Source of the DNA: Phycisphaerales bacterium UBA2402
GTDB taxonomy: Bacteria > Planctomycetota > Phycisphaerae > Phycisphaerales > UBA1924
Assembly (NCBI GenBank): GCA_002343715.1
Contig: DDSA01000165.1
Location: 1 to 64,000 of the forward strand
Direction of reading: 5' to 3'
Length of the DNA: 64,000 bases
This document shows positions 18,601-25,631 of this stretch, one piece after another. The position numbers and the translations under genes were made by a program. Position 1 is the stretch's first letter. Every line of letters begins with the position of its first letter. The notes under the pieces are model-generated. The model worked only from the letters and a program-made list of their open reading frames with translations, ran no database searches and was not told the origin of the DNA.

Positions 18601-20556
18601 TACGATGAGATCAAAATCGCCGCCGACCACGAGGATCCGGTTCAGCGGGTTGCCCTGTCCCGTGCCGCCGGCGGGGTTCCAGTCAAAGAGAGTGTAAATC
18701 TCGGGAGAATCGGTGCCCGCCGTGTCGGGATTGTCGTTGAACCCGTACGTGACGTTGAAGTTCGGGTCGAAGTACTGTGCGCCGGTGAACCAGTAGTCCG
18801 CCGCGTCCCAGATGCCCAGCGCGGGGTTGCCGACGGGGAAGGCGGAGTTGGGGTCGGATGTATCGAACGCACCGCCGATGAAGAGCGAGAGCCCGTTGTC
18901 GTCGTTGTTCCCGGCGTAGTTGGAAAGCATGTCCACCTGCGGCGTGAACTGGAAGAGATCGTTGTCGCCCGCCTCGTGAATGCGACCGGAACCTGTAGCG
19001 ATGGTGACCTGTCCACGATCCCGGAGCGGGTTGCGATCGGCATCGACGAGGAAGAAGGGTGTGTTGAAGACCAGGGCGGTGGCGTCTTTCAGGTCCCGCT
19101 GCGAGGCCACGGGAGTGCTGAGGTGATCGTCGATCACTTCGAGATTGTCAAAGGTGTGGTTCGCCTCGATGTTGAGGCTGAACTGCACGAGACTGCCCAC
19201 CTCGAACCCGTCCACAACGACGAAGTACCTGTTGCCGCCGATCAGACGGACCTGCAGCTCGGCGCTCAGGCCGATGTAGTCGTCGTTGCTGTCGATCAGC
19301 CTTCCGTCCTGGTCGAAGATGCGCAGCGCCGGATCGTTGACCGGGGCCAGGCCCGTGGGCTGGGCGGTGATGATCGCGAGTTCATCCGCCATCGCGATGA
19401 ACGAATACACCGCGGTCTGAAACGTCGGCGCCGGGGTGGCAAGGATGGGAGCCGGGGGTGTCCGGCTCGGGTCGCCGAAGCCGATGAAGGCCTCGCCGGG
19501 TCTGCTGGCGATACGAGTGACGCGATTCAGTTCAACCGCATCTGCGGCGGCATCGAGCACAAGATAAAACACGCCTCGCGTGAGGTCGATATTCGCGTTT
19601 CGGATCTCATCGCTTCGCACCCGGATGTAGAAGACCTCGTTGGGCTTGGCGCGGAACGTCGTGAAGGCGTCGTTCACACGGCCCGAATCGCTGTCTTTCG
19701 CGGTCTCGATCGGCTGCCCCTGAGCATTGTAAACGTCGAGGCGCGTGTCGAGGCGACGGGTGAGGTTCGTCTGGGTCGATTGAGCATTGACCGTTACCAG
19801 GCTGTCGTACAGCCCGCGGTTGGGAGCGGTGTACTTGTAGACAATCTCGTCCTGGCGGGTGATGAGGACACCCATGATGGGAGTGATGGGCGGCAGACCC
19901 GTGGCGAGATTCGGGATGGGGCTGCCGGCTTCGCGGCCGATCCCGGCCTCGGCGGGAACTTCATCTCCGATGTCAAAGAGTGTCGACTGCGCATTGACGC
20001 GGAGCGTGTACGTCCCCGCGGCGGTCCCTTCCGAAGCGACGACCACGTAATAGGTCCGCCCGGCCTGAGCGGTGAAACCGGCCCAGCCGTCGCGGGCCAC
20101 ACCTGTCGTCAGCGTGCCGTTGGTCGTGCCGCTGGCGACAACGTCGCTGAAACTCTGTGAGCCGTACACCGTGACTCGGGTGTTCAGATTGCTCGTGGGG
20201 GTCTCGTTGGCCGTATCGGCCAGGATGCTGACGAAGTCGTCCGCGGCGGCCGTGAAACTGAAGAAGTCGTTGTCGGTTGCAGGATCAGCGGGGTTGATCG
20301 CACCGGTGCCCGTGCCGCGGCCGGTGGTCGGATTGAGGTTCACCACGATCGCCGTGGCGAAACTACCTTCGAGCAGCACCCGCTCTTCAAGACGATCAAC
20401 TGCAATCGTGGGCCTTGCATTGCCATCAATCCCAAGCGCGCGACCTACCCCTGCAAGCAGTGCTCCCGGGGTGCGGCGAAGAGGCTGGTGTGCGCTCTTG
20501 TCGTGTGAAGAGAAGCCAACTTTCGAGAGCAGAGAACGGAAGTTCCCTCGATCCAT
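12616..20556 (-). CDS. Giant secreted PPC-repeat protein with LEPR-XLL-type motif
   Basis: The product has 2646 residues. Near the N-terminus (residues 56-62) is LEERVLL, a variant of the LEPR-XLL motif found in very large exported planctomycete proteins; there is no ordinary signal peptide. About ten modules of the bacterial pre-peptidase C-terminal (PPC) type follow. Each has a D-x-F-x-F strand and a Y-x-V-x-V or similar terminal strand, for example YTLRVN, YTVSVRT, YRINITS, YRVTVTF and YQLCINS. Between the third and fourth modules lies an insert of some 600 residues with about six blades containing YVGGDF, LVIGGAF or similar, like delta-60/propeller repeats. The last 500 residues hold four further repeats with IVNPN, FYNPS, LFNPG and IYNPS. 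The start is set at ATG 20556 because GGAG lies six bases upstream; ATG 20568 is the alternative. It is probably a surface or adhesive protein, but that is inference. Confidence 0.85.
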   Translation of the reverse strand: MDRGNFRSLLSKVGFSSHDKSAHQPLRRTPGALLAGVGRALGIDGNARPTIAVDRLEERVLLEGSFATAIVVNLNPTTGRGTGTGAINPADPATDNDFFSFTAAADDFVSILADTANETPTSNLNTRVTVYGSQSFSDVVASGTTNGTLTTGVARDGWAGFTAQAGRTYYVVVASEGTAAGTYTLRVNAQSTLFDIGDEVPAEAGIGREAGSPIPNLATGLPPITPIMGVLITRQDEIVYKYTAPNRGLYDSLVTVNAQSTQTNLTRRLDTRLDVYNAQGQPIETAKDSDSGRVNDAFTTFRAKPNEVFYIRVRSDEIRNANIDLTRGVFYLVLDAAADAVELNRVTRIASRPGEAFIGFGDPSRTPPAPILATPAPTFQTAVYSFIAMADELAIITAQPTGLAPVNDPALRIFDQDGRLIDSNDDYIGLSAELQVRLIGGNRYFVVVDGFEVGSLVQFSLNIEANHTFDNLEVIDDHLSTPVASQRDLKDATALVFNTPFFLVDADRNPLRDRGQVTIATGSGRIHEAGDNDLFQFTPQVDMLSNYAGNNDDNGLSLFIGGAFDTSDPNSAFPVGNPALGIWDAADYWFTGAQYFDPNFNVTYGFNDNPDTAGTDSPEIYTLFDWNPAGGTGQGNPLNRILVVGGDFDLIVPTPFGPAFFRNLAMWAYDQTAGRWVWADLGQGSANGPIRAITVYDPVQFDPDGAGPLPEIQDPGDEELYVGGDFTNIGGFIDGAGNYLPGVAANHLARLNPDSFAWTQPGAGVNGRVNALIVYDPVDPGAGRPAVPDDPMTPVNEALDAINDAPDLPPSLIIGGLFPNTGEGGLAANNIATWNGVSIGALQGGPLNAVPDPRRPALPGGTNGEVFAFAVYTDTDPDGPNGLREEQEVLVIAGNFSNAGNLTNVGNIVKWGRPNWDLPALNIPNGVPLPQDPTDPTFFAYRPVLRWEVMDEANPNATNGPIFDLQVWDPPDINNNLPVRPPVLVIGGAFTRLGAQAVGNIGEFGPAPFAQGGQPGPGVLSNNYFGLGAVDGAVRALAVLTDDQEPGIATNLRSGVPQEVLYVGGDFSTVRLSPLAAPIAANRVAQFSAFRGLAADFFNWSRMANGVDYTANPPPVQPSTVFALAAFDDGNPAEWDRHDRRQTRVEITVNPASGSFINCFVRLYDSNGAVIYENDTKSPPFPDPAGSIDWSIAPGAFTFEAPGLWGGETYYLEVSSPTGGTGRYTVSVRTDAFPSNGNGPTRNDINSTITEEGQENFLPSSAKIDTNLITGVGTNIVGTENPPLHGNTVRVGRIRPSTGLAVQEAGDIGTISRIDDSDTYYFRAEADGFAEIRIATTLIPDAFAEQLDEFASITKTISSNLDAALRIFDNDFIQLGYFDDNPASGGDFQSDVVGTIGATFSRQDPRAVIPVQAGKVYFIQVESGVRYRNGAPANPADRELNIWREIDWRRATGAYALIVNDMPRNIRDVENGVEIVDDHTNVTPQFDQNLSTPITIGDNGLGVMLGEINNTPFNPVDVDWSTFFAPASGTVTITLTPITSTLIANLQVGRFNPDTGGLELVITGSGTGRPGDAVTGQFNALGGEQFHVLVSGLSNTEGRYRINITSAPVADDFPTLPKIADAGDIILRDFLGSGNIEGRLESPGDTDVFRFRAESFGTYTVTIDGLEATMRPAVTLYEISEDNAIESGLGFDDPNDPDDPRNNAILLRVGINNNNPAAATQRVQSSLPVTPDRVAGPTPPGTVREYPYYYVVVRGLDPNSDQGNYRVTVTFTPTDDHADGDTNGDGVPDTGEFAFATPIVLDAETGQGIESGIIETNLDSDLFTFTAPTNGDATVLISRPSGSLLRPRVFILDANANIITEAIGDDDLVFYQASTSFTAVRGTTYFISVTGFNDPLSPNVNSTDFGRYTVSVNTPPLDDYPNVGEFALSDVQAVIALGSSTGAGQIGGNVVGDGIVNPRIQPSNDTDLFNFTSIRAGSHTISVLPFDTSAGRLAPRVTLMDSSGNVIQTISSTLPLQEREITITNVLAGVKYYVLVQSTPGVLGSTPTGEYRIRVQGPGSGGGGGGDPSDIDFNNPTVLTLSGRTGDTCADDFIEVAGDRDLFTFTTGAAAGRVFVQVLTPLGSLLDASVRILSAPNENPGSTVAFDSSGIPGITATTSFAAQANRQYWVIVDGLGDTVGSYQLCINSRPTNNVLYFPEGFATDTIREFISIVNPNTTAANYSVTLRYETGDLETVITSGIVQPGSRGGTTIIDGSNFQAAGIRKGVPYSVIIESDQPLGATMAHYDFGNAIGDSFTERLSASWNFARVQREPGGVMDFIVFYNPSAFQVDVTLTAYQTGRAPVSSTQTVGALRRGGFSITDMPELPLGVFSVVLTAKATNPSNQPAFEGVVASLSHYSADGSAGFGLLGDPDGGGSSGAITNMFQGQFSRSEAVLFNPGNAAATVTITGSYMRTTLPEFSRTFDIAPGGQVVLTSADFALINDQPVGLRYTSNLPISAMSTVMQNGDSDASTAASVAGTRFLFGDAFMDPTLAGSKFFETLYIYNPSNVNAAITINLKFTDGTSTSFVRNVASRRFDEVRLHERPELTSRSGPTWFSMELSTGTIDKGGTPFMVTLTHYDLLLGGGWATTPVPVGFVNSIARIPV

Positions 20557-21013
20557 GTCGAACTCCATGTTTTCGCCGGCCTCACTCACAGGTTGCGGGA
20601 ACGCCCGCCACCCGAGAAGAGGCCATCTTGCCGCGGAAACCGGACCAAGATTACCCCAGATGCCAAGCGCCGTCCGTTCCCCGCGAGCAACGACCGGATG
20701 CAATCCCGGACAGTCACTCGCCCGACGCCCAACAGTCTCACAACCCTGAACCGAACAACCGCACGTACCACAGTCTACCAAGTTGACGAACGCCGGTTCA
20801 ATGTCATGAGCATCTCAGAACCGGATTCGGCACATAGTAGGATGATACCCCCGATGCGCACCGGGAGACCGGAAACCGTATTCGCGGTCTCAATTTGCAG
20901 GGTTCCTGAACTTTCCAAACTACTCCCAACTGGGAATCGCGGAGTTGAGAGTCGGACAAAAGTGGCGTCAAAGCCCAGTTGTGAACACCAACCGAACGTG
21001 ACCGAGCCGCGGG
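20557..21013. other. 457-bp upstream region of the giant PPC-repeat gene
   Basis: The region lies between the start of the giant gene and the racemase-like gene's stop, both on the minus strand. It should hold the giant's promoter and leader. The frame of the giant gene stays open to 20781, but that stretch is Cys/Trp/Gly-rich and shows no resemblance to an exported N-terminus. I see no clean -35/-10 pair and no RNA gene. Confidence 0.45.
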
Positions 21014-21724
21014 TCAGGTGTTCGAGACTTCGTGTTCTGTCAAAGTATGCCGAATCGATGCCTCGGCGAGAATCTCAGCAGCCTCATAAAGAGGTATGGG
21101 CGAGGTTTCTCTCGAAACCATAATCGGGGCCTCGCTGCTCGCAATGATGACCGCTTCACATCCCCGGGCGGAGAGTTCGCTCAATGTCATCAGCACCGCC
21201 GATCTGGATTCGGGTTTGATTCGGCCATAGATCAGTTCATTGAAGATGATGTCGTTGATGATCCGCCCTTGCTCGGCGGGAGGGGTCAGTACCTTGATGC
21301 CGCGAAGCCCGAGATGGGTCTGAAAGGTTGAGGAGTTCATGACGAGGTCGGTGCCGATCAGGCCGACTTTTTTCCTCCCGTCTCTGGCTACGGCGTCTCC
21401 GACCAGTTCCGTCATGGTGAGCCACGGTATCGGGCTGCCCACTTCGGCGAGTTGAACCCCGTGCTGCACGGCGGCGTCCGGTGTCAGGCAGAACTGTGCG
21501 CCACAGCGAGCCAGCAGTTCCGCGGATCGCCGTAACAATCTTCCCACGGACATCCAGTCATCGCGACGGATGGCATCGATGTACATCTGGAGTGGTTCAT
21601 TATGAACGGACAGCCTCGGCTGTGCGTCCGCGGCGCGCAGTTTTCCGGCATGCCGTGTGAGGGCCTGGTAAAAAAGCGCCGCGCCCTCCGGGCTGACGCC
21701 GACAATCCCGATGTGAGCGGTCAA
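21014..21724 (-). CDS. Aspartate/glutamate racemase-like protein lacking the catalytic cysteines
   Basis: The 236-residue product has the Asp/Glu racemase fold pattern: HIGIVGVSPEGAALFYQAL at the start, LLARCGAQFCLTPDAAVQHG in the first active-site region, KVGLIGTDLVMNSSTFQTHL between the halves, and CEAVIIASSEAPIMV in the second. In active members the two half-sites carry CNTxH and GCTE, whose cysteines act as the two acid/bases. Here the equivalents read DAAVQ and SSEA, so both cysteines appear absent. The protein may be inactive, use another mechanism, or act as a binder. Start TTG 21724 has GGAG ten bases upstream and gives the normal length of about 230; the open frame extends to 21874 but would overlap the divergent co-chaperone gene. 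Confidence 0.7.
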   Translation of the reverse strand: MTAHIGIVGVSPEGAALFYQALTRHAGKLRAADAQPRLSVHNEPLQMYIDAIRRDDWMSVGRLLRRSAELLARCGAQFCLTPDAAVQHGVQLAEVGSPIPWLTMTELVGDAVARDGRKKVGLIGTDLVMNSSTFQTHLGLRGIKVLTPPAEQGRIINDIIFNELIYGRIKPESRSAVLMTLSELSARGCEAVIIASSEAPIMVSRETSPIPLYEAAEILAEASIRHTLTEHEVSNT

Positions 21725-21825
21725 AGACTCATCGCTCCCTTCTGCTCGGCTGAACAGGCTCACGGTAGCGCTCCGGAACGTGGTCGGCTTGGCGTGGGGT
21801 CTCTTCGACCCGATACGCTGTGACC

Positions 21826-22326
21826 ATGATGCCCGATCCGTTCGAACTTCTCGGTCTGCACCCGCGATTTGCACTCGATCCGATCACGCTTGAGAAGGCG
21901 TATCTGTCGCGTGTGGCGCGGCTTCACCCCGATGCCGAGGGCATGGAAGATAACCACAACGCGGCGGCATCACTGAATGATGCAAGGACGCTGCTCGCGG
22001 ACCCGGAGCGGCGCGCCGCCGCGCTCCTGGAGCGATTGGGGGGACCTTCGGCTTCGACGGACAAGGGTCTGCCGACAGGCTTCCTGTCAGAAATGATGGA
22101 GCTCCGCGAGACGATAGAGTCTGACCTTCGGTCCGATCCTCTTCAAGCGCGGGCGAAGTGGCGGGCGTGGGCTGATAAGCTTCGCAGCGAGTACATCGAT
22201 CGAGTGGGGACCATGTTCGACCGATTGTCGGCTCCTCCTCAACCTGCGGACCTGAAGGCGATTCGCGTCCATCTGAACGCATGGCGATACATCGAACGTC
22301 TGATCGAGCAACTCTCCGACGAATGA
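21826..22326 (+). CDS. hscB: HscB-like J-domain co-chaperone
   Basis: HscB delivers the IscU iron-sulfur scaffold to the HscA chaperone. The N-terminal J-domain has the pattern DPFELLGLHPRFALDPITLEKAYLSRVARLHPDAEG, shown here by its key parts: an HPD triad and the preceding AYLSR helix. The C-terminal half is a three-helix region rich in Leu and Glu (FLSEMMELRETIESDL, then WRYIERLIEQL), as in HscB. Length of about 166 residues is normal. The Cys-rich zinc site of eukaryotic homologues is absent, as usual in bacteria. Two adjacent ATGs (21826 and 21829) and a GTG at 21820 are possible starts. No isc or hscA gene is nearby, so the specific assignment is less sure than the J-domain itself. Confidence 0.75.
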   Translation: MMPDPFELLGLHPRFALDPITLEKAYLSRVARLHPDAEGMEDNHNAAASLNDARTLLADPERRAAALLERLGGPSASTDKGLPTGFLSEMMELRETIESDLRSDPLQARAKWRAWADKLRSEYIDRVGTMFDRLSAPPQPADLKAIRVHLNAWRYIERLIEQLSDE

Positions 22327-22374
22327 CACGTTGAAACCACAGAAGGACCGCCGCCGAACGTACCATACTCCCGC

Positions 22375-23427
22375 ATGGTTCGCTGGTTCACCATCCTTCT
22401 ATCACTCGCCGGACTGTGCATCGGGGTCTGGGCTGTTTCGACGGCGGACCAGAAAGAACCGCCGTTGCCATTGGCGAGGCCGGCATCGATCAATCCCTTT
22501 GACCGCGGCGTCGCGGCGCTGGGCGTCATCGAGCCCGCGGGCAAGAGTGTTACCGTCAACGCCCCCGAGCCCGGTCTCGTCGTGGAACTCTTTGCCGACG
22601 TCGGCGAAGACGTCAGCAAAGGCGATCCCCTCTTTCGCCTCGATTCCCGGCGGTTGGAAGCGGACCTCGTCAGAGCATTGGCCGCCGTCGCCGCGGGCGA
22701 AGCCGAGGTGAATCGCTGGCACGCCCTCCCGCGTGCGGAGGATCTGCCTCCGATGGAGGCGGCGGCGGCCGCGGCGGAGGCTCTCTGGAAGGACCGCGAA
22801 GAGCAGCGTCTGTTGGTGGAAGATGCGGCCCGCCGAGGTTCGGGCACATCGCGGGACGTCTCACGCGCTGCTTTTCAGGCCGCCGCGGCGAAAGCGGAGT
22901 ACGACCGTGCGATGGCGGACCTCACGAAACTCCGGTCAGGAGGTTGGAGGCCCGATCTGGCCGTCGCCACGGCCGAACTGGAGCGGTTACGGGCAGAAGT
23001 GAAGTCTCTGCAGTTGCTTACGGAGCGTCTCACCGTTCGGGCGCCTCGCGATGGAAGAGTGCTCCGCCGACAGATTGAAGTGGGGGAGTTCACAAGCGGC
23101 GAGCCATCACGTCCTGCGATGATCATCGGCGATCTGTCAACGCTGCATGTACGTGCGCAGGTCGATGAGGAGGACATCGGCCTGATCCGCGCGACCGATC
23201 CCGCGCCGCGTGCTACCGCTCGAACTCGGGGTGCCGTCGTCGCGGAACTCCCGCTTGAACTGATCCGCATCGAACCCTTCGCCCGACCAAAGTCGGACCT
23301 CATCGGAACAAACCAGGAACGGGTTGATACACGCGTGATTGATGTTCTGTTCCGTGTGAAGCAATCGCCGACGATTCCGGTGTATCCCGGGCAGGCCGTG
23401 GACGTTTTCATCGAATCGACGATGTGA
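22375..23427 (+). CDS. HlyD-type membrane fusion (periplasmic adaptor) protein
   Basis: The 350-residue product has an N-terminal membrane anchor (MVRWFTILLSLAGLCIGVWAV). A split lipoyl/barrel-sandwich domain follows: VTVNAPEPGLVVELFADVGEDV with LFRLDSRRL before the hairpin, and LTVRAPRDGRVL with EVGEF after it. An Ala/Glu/Arg-rich alpha-helical hairpin runs from about residue 100 to 215. The C-terminal beta-barrel part ends with IPVYPGQAVDVFIEST. These are hallmarks of adaptors of ABC, RND or MFS efflux systems. No ATPase, permease or outer-membrane channel gene is adjacent, so the partner is unknown. The gene is 48 bp after the co-chaperone and 57 bp before xseB. Confidence 0.88.
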   Translation: MVRWFTILLSLAGLCIGVWAVSTADQKEPPLPLARPASINPFDRGVAALGVIEPAGKSVTVNAPEPGLVVELFADVGEDVSKGDPLFRLDSRRLEADLVRALAAVAAGEAEVNRWHALPRAEDLPPMEAAAAAAEALWKDREEQRLLVEDAARRGSGTSRDVSRAAFQAAAAKAEYDRAMADLTKLRSGGWRPDLAVATAELERLRAEVKSLQLLTERLTVRAPRDGRVLRRQIEVGEFTSGEPSRPAMIIGDLSTLHVRAQVDEEDIGLIRATDPAPRATARTRGAVVAELPLELIRIEPFARPKSDLIGTNQERVDTRVIDVLFRVKQSPTIPVYPGQAVDVFIESTM

Positions 23428-23484
23428 CGCCCACCCGCTCGCGGTGCCACGCGGAGTCAGGTTCGGTCAAGTTGGAAGGCCCGG

Positions 23485-23766
23485 TTGCACTCCTACGCTT
23501 CGGTCGTGCAGCAACCACCCAGGTCAGACGCGCCCGCCGACAGCCTGAACTTTGAGCAGGCGATCGAGTCACTCGAAGCGATCGTTGCGCAGATCGAGGG
23601 TGGCACCCTCGGGCTGGAAGCCTCCATCGCCCGGTACGAACAGGGCGTAGCGCTGATCGCGCGATGCAAGGAGATTCTCCGCGTGCAGGAGCAACGCGTC
23701 GAGGAACTCAACAAGCGTGCCGCGGGGCTTGCCGAGAGTGGCGCGCCCGGTCCCGCTCCCGTATGA
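23485..23766 (+). CDS. xseB: Exodeoxyribonuclease VII small subunit
   Basis: ExoVII degrades single-stranded DNA in the cytoplasm; several small subunits bind one XseA. The 93-residue product carries the family core LNFEQAIESLEAIVAQIEGG followed by LGLEASIARYEQGVALI and a short helical end. It starts at TTG 23485 with GGAAGG five bases upstream, so the unusual start is well supported. Its stop overlaps the ATG of scpB (ATGA), which implies coupled translation. XseA is not in the window. The C-terminal AESGAPGPAPV is a short disordered tail. Confidence 0.93.
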   Translation: MHSYASVVQQPPRSDAPADSLNFEQAIESLEAIVAQIEGGTLGLEASIARYEQGVALIARCKEILRVQEQRVEELNKRAAGLAESGAPGPAPV

Positions 23767-24434
23767 TCCGCACGATGTCTGAACTCGCCGCCACCGCCCA
23801 CAACGACGCGAGGCCCGCCTCCGCGGACCCTGATCTTGCAGCCATCGCACGTCGCCTGGAGGCGTTGCTCATCAGCGCCGAGCGGCCTGTAAGCGGGGAA
23901 CGCTTCGCCGCGGCGCTCAAACTCGTTCGGTTGCCGGAGGATGACTCCGCGCCGGCCGAAGAACGCAAGTCCAACGGCAAGCCCTCTTCCGCGGCCGCGA
24001 TCGCCGATGCCACGGGTCGTATCGCTGCGGCCGTCGCTTTCCTCAACGAGGAATACGAGCGTGGCGGACGAGCCTTCCGCATCGAGGAAGTGGCCGGCGG
24101 CTACAGGGTCATGACCCTTCCCGAGTTTGCGGAAGTTCTGGCGGAGTTCCACCGTTCCCGTCTGCCGGGCAGGCTCAGCCGCGCCGCCGTGGAGACCCTG
24201 GCCATCATCGCCTACAAGCAGCCCATCACTCGTGCCCAGCTGGAGGCGATCCGCGGCGTCTCGTGCGGCGAGGTGCTCCGCAGCCTCATGGAGCGCCGCA
24301 TCATCACCATCAAGGGACGGGCCGAAGAGTTAGGCAGGCCGATGCTCTACGGCACAACACGTCAGTTTCTCGACCTGTTCGGGCTTGCCTCCATCGCCGA
24401 CCTGCCCACGGCGGCGGACACGCGGCCCGCCTGA
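23763..24434 (+). CDS. scpB: Segregation and condensation protein B
   Basis: ScpB is the winged-helix subunit of the SMC-ScpAB condensin, which compacts and segregates the chromosome. The N-terminal winged helix begins IARRLEALLISAERPVSGERFAAAL. The second contains SRAAVETLAIIAYKQPITRAQLEAIRG, the strongest family signature, and MLYGTTRQFLDLFGL follows near the end. A 50-residue alanine-rich linker with many charged residues interrupts the first domain. The start is ATG 23763, overlapping the xseB stop; ATG 23775 is possible. Length is 223 residues. The usual partner scpA is not adjacent. Confidence 0.94.
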   Translation: MIRTMSELAATAHNDARPASADPDLAAIARRLEALLISAERPVSGERFAAALKLVRLPEDDSAPAEERKSNGKPSSAAAIADATGRIAAAVAFLNEEYERGGRAFRIEEVAGGYRVMTLPEFAEVLAEFHRSRLPGRLSRAAVETLAIIAYKQPITRAQLEAIRGVSCGEVLRSLMERRIITIKGRAEELGRPMLYGTTRQFLDLFGLASIADLPTAADTRPA

Positions 24435-24452
24435 CAGGCACGGGGCCGCGTC

Positions 24453-25631
24453 ATGACCGATACTCCTTCACAGACGCAGCCGGGCTTCGAGGCGATGGCC
24501 CGCCCGAGTGATGCACAGGTGCGCCGCATCGGCCGGCGTTACCACGTTCACCTTCCGGGATTCGTCTATGTCGTCACGACGGTGGTGCTGGTGCTGGGAG
24601 CAATCAACGGTCAGAACAATCTCCTCTTTGCGCTCTTCGGGTTGGCCGTGGGCGGGCTTGTCGTATCGGGTCTGTTGAGCGGTGCGAATCTGGTAGGCAT
24701 CGCTGTGCAACGGATGCCGCCCGTCCACGGTCTCGTCGGCGAGCAGGTGACGGTTCGCTATCGCGTACGAAATCGCAACTTCCTCATGGGAGCGTTCGCG
24801 GTGACCATCGAGGAAGTTCCGCCGACCGGTTCCCGCGGTCCTCACCGGCTCGGACCTGTCCGGGGATTCGCGGCGTATATCCCCGCGAGAAAAGAAGTGA
24901 TCGTCGAGGCCCGGGGCTGGTGCTTGTCTCGGGGAGGCGCGGAGTTGGCTCGTGTGCGGGCGGTCAGCACCTTCCCGTTCGGATTGACGAGAAAATCGGT
25001 GGCGTTCGAGCAGCGACAACGCATCCGCATCCGACCGCGCATCGCGCCGTTGCCCAGGAGTGTCCTCGCCAGCATTGACGGCCGCGAGCCACGCGGCGGT
25101 CGGCCGCGGCCATGGCGGGGAGGCGACGAGTTCTGGGCTTTGCGGGAGTACGCGCCCGGAGACGGGGTGAGGTCCATCGCGTGGAAACCGACGGCCCGTC
25201 TCGACCGCCTGATCGTTCGAGACCGGGCGACAGGCGGGTCTCGACGTCTGTGGATCGAGATCCATGCCACGAACGCCACTCAGGATGATGTCGAACACAC
25301 GCTCTGTGCCGCTGCAGGATTGGTCAATCTGGCGTACGAAGCAGGATTCGCCGTCGGGGTGCGAACGGAAGATGGGGCGGTACTCAGCCCGCTGCGTACA
25401 GGCAGGGCGTACCTGTGGGAGGCCCTCGATGCGCTGGCGGAGTGGCCCGCACCACGGCAAGCCCTTCCGGTTCGTTCGGGCAATACCGCAGAGGGGAGTT
25501 CTGTTCTAGTGGTATCGGCCCGGCACCCGTCCGTTGATGGAAACCAGGTACTTTGGGGCGCCGATCCTTCGCTCTTTCCGCCGGGGTTCAGTCCGCGTTT
25601 CGAGGCGCCCACGGAGGATCAACGGTCGTGA
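24453..25631 (+). CDS. DUF58-domain membrane protein
   Basis: The 392-residue product has two closely spaced membrane helices (about residues 38-75), then a beta-rich region. The DUF58 signature follows: GGDEFWALREYAPGDGVRSI, then WKPTARLDRLIVRD. DUF58 proteins occur with MoxR ATPases and transglutaminase-like membrane proteins, and may help assemble or activate extracytoplasmic proteins, but the biochemical role is not settled. Here the transglutaminase gene follows with a four-base overlap, as in the usual cluster. No MoxR gene is in the window. A GTCATGA start region 18 bp after scpB suggests co-transcription. Confidence 0.92.
   Translation: MTDTPSQTQPGFEAMARPSDAQVRRIGRRYHVHLPGFVYVVTTVVLVLGAINGQNNLLFALFGLAVGGLVVSGLLSGANLVGIAVQRMPPVHGLVGEQVTVRYRVRNRNFLMGAFAVTIEEVPPTGSRGPHRLGPVRGFAAYIPARKEVIVEARGWCLSRGGAELARVRAVSTFPFGLTRKSVAFEQRQRIRIRPRIAPLPRSVLASIDGREPRGGRPRPWRGGDEFWALREYAPGDGVRSIAWKPTARLDRLIVRDRATGGSRRLWIEIHATNATQDDVEHTLCAAAGLVNLAYEAGFAVGVRTEDGAVLSPLRTGRAYLWEALDALAEWPAPRQALPVRSGNTAEGSSVLVVSARHPSVDGNQVLWGADPSLFPPGFSPRFEAPTEDQRS

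Noticed and set aside
17764..20160. Long plus-strand frame opposite the giant PPC-repeat gene
   Set aside because: It lies wholly within the giant gene on the other strand, has no motif, and mirrors codon composition; likewise the frames at 13366-14553 and 15226-16623.
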